Assembly: GCA_028293685.1 (NCBI GenBank)
Contig: JAQGOI010000068.1
Location: 1 to 7,431, forward strand
DNA: 7,431 nucleotides
Reading direction: 5' to 3'
Origin: Lysobacteraceae bacterium
GTDB taxonomy: Bacteria > Pseudomonadota > Gammaproteobacteria > Xanthomonadales > Xanthomonadaceae
Position numbers and translations under genes: made by a program. Below are positions 6,988 through 7,431 of this stretch, piece after piece (the stretch's first letter is position 1; every line of letters starts with the position of its first letter). Under the pieces are notes generated by a model. The model was not told where the DNA came from. It worked only from the letters and a program-made list of their open reading frames with translations, and did not search any database.

Positions 6988-7207
6988 CGAACACTCCTGT
7001 AGCGCCGTTGCATCGGCAGGAAACGCATCGTCCCGACGCGGCGCAAAACCGTCCGGATCGACAGCAATGGGGCCGCCTCAACCACGGCCGCGGCCTTGGG
7101 CCGTCGGGTTCACGTGTTGCGGGGCCGGACATCTTACGGGCAAGCCGTTCCGCCCGCAGGAAACTCCCGTGCCGGGCACCCCTGCCGTCAGTTGGGTCTG
7201 CCCCCGC
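6988..7207. other. Intergenic sequence upstream of the FKBP pair
   Basis: About 220 bases of GC-rich sequence between divergent genes. It contains the FKBP ribosome site and short GC palindromes (for example GTGCC-G-GGCAC at 7169-7179). Small open frames crossing it lack a ribosome site and recognisable content. I see no RNA gene and no convincing minus-strand promoter, although the FKBP transcript must start here or nearby. Confidence 0.5.
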
Positions 7208-7235
7208 TTGACGGGATCAAATGAGGTGTTATAGT
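7208..7235 (+). promoter_or_regulatory. Sigma70-type promoter for the rightmost gene
   Basis: The -35 box is TTGACG (7208-7213) and the -10 box TATAGT (7230-7235), with a 16-bp spacer. Both are close to consensus and stand out in a GC-rich region. Transcription would start near 7241-7243, about 30 bases ahead of the ATG at 7274. Confidence 0.75.
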
Positions 7236-7248
7236 TGCATACAACACC
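7225..7248. promoter_or_regulatory. 24-bp palindromic operator, GGTG-N16-CACC, YtrA/GntR type
   Basis: The site reads GGTGTT-A-TA ... TA-C-AACACC, a dyad matching at GGTGTT/AACACC and the inner TA/TA pairs, with exactly 16 bases between GGTG and CACC. It covers the whole -10 box and the likely start point, the classic position for a repressor. From memory, YtrA-subfamily GntR repressors of Xanthomonas recognise GGTG-N16-CACC. No regulator gene is in the window; YtrA genes usually lie in the operon they control, so one is expected to the right. Confidence 0.7.
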
Positions 7249-7273
7249 AGTTACCCAGCGCAGGACACCCGCC

Positions 7274-7431
7274 ATGAACCGCAAGCTCCACCACACCCTG
7301 ATGGCCCTGTCGGCAACCGCCGCTGTCTTCAGCGTGCTGCTGCTGGCCGGTGGCCCGTTGCCGCCTTTGTCACAGCGCCCGTTGCCGCTGCAAGCGACCA
7401 ATCCCATTCCCCTGACCGCCCGCGCCACGGC
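7274..7431 (+). CDS. Exported or membrane-anchored protein of unknown function (N-terminal fragment)
   Basis: Only 52 codons are visible before the window ends. The start MNRKLHHTL is basic and is followed by a hydrophobic run (about 8-26: LMALSATAAVFSVLLLAGG), then a Pro/Leu-rich segment. This predicts a signal peptide or N-terminal membrane anchor. An AGGA ribosome site (7262-7265) lies 8 nt before the ATG, and the promoter and operator described above sit immediately upstream. I do not recognise the family. If the operator is of YtrA type, this would be the first gene of a repressor-controlled operon, often one encoding an ABC transporter and its own GntR regulator, but those genes are not visible here. 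Confidence 0.75.
   Translation, partial: MNRKLHHTLMALSATAAVFSVLLLAGGPLPPLSQRPLPLQATNPIPLTARAT

Noticed and set aside
6908..7234. 108-codon plus-strand frame across the start of the FKBP gene and the intergenic region
   Set aside because: No Shine-Dalgarno, it begins inside a real gene on the other strand, runs through the promoter, and has no recognisable content.
7224..7260. Possible divergent minus-strand promoter using TATAAC within the operator
   Set aside because: No acceptable -35 box lies at 15-19 bases upstream on that strand, and the FKBP start is about 240 bases away.

Overview
The window is high-GC DNA from a gammaproteobacterium, most likely of the Xanthomonadaceae/Rhodanobacteraceae group (Xanthomonas, Lysobacter, Luteimonas or Dokdonella-like). 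Four signs point that way: a methionine synthase split into two genes, a REP unit beginning TGTAGGAGCGGCTTCAGCCGC, a GGTG-N16-CACC operator of the kind reported for YtrA-type GntR repressors of Xanthomonas, and the general codon and residue bias. The assignment is inference; no taxonomic marker gene is present.

Layout. Positions 1-2791 (+) hold the last 15 or so codons of the homocysteine-methyltransferase half of MetH and then the complete folate/cobalamin/reactivation half (895 aa). A 20-codon reading frame bridges them, joined to both by ATGA overlaps. Positions 2792-2907 are a convergent intergenic gap with an inverted pair of REP units (2811-2877). Positions 2908-5122 (-) are a compact operon read right to left: UDP-glucose 6-dehydrogenase (ugd), slyX and a DUF2058/YaiL-like protein, with a TGATG overlap and an 8-nt gap. 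The ugd leader (5129-5178) contains a 13-bp hairpin, which probably ends the upstream FKBP transcript, followed directly by a small hairpin that overlaps the ugd Shine-Dalgarno sequence.

Positions 5192-6987 (-) hold two paralogous exported FKBP-type prolyl isomerases. The downstream one is a predicted lipoprotein with the usual FKBP_N-FKBP_C layout. The upstream one has a cleavable signal peptide and what looks like a tandem duplication of the FKBP_N dimerisation domain. Positions 6988-7273 are a divergent intergenic region with a good sigma70 promoter overlapped by a 24-bp palindromic operator. They serve the start of an exported or membrane-anchored protein (7274-7431, +) cut by the window end.

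Functionally the window is mostly housekeeping: methionine synthesis, UDP-glucuronate supply for surface polysaccharide, and envelope protein folding. I see no wholly new system. The most notable points are the bridging mini-ORF of the split metH, the double-FKBP_N isomerase, the ugd leader structure, and the operator/promoter at the right edge.
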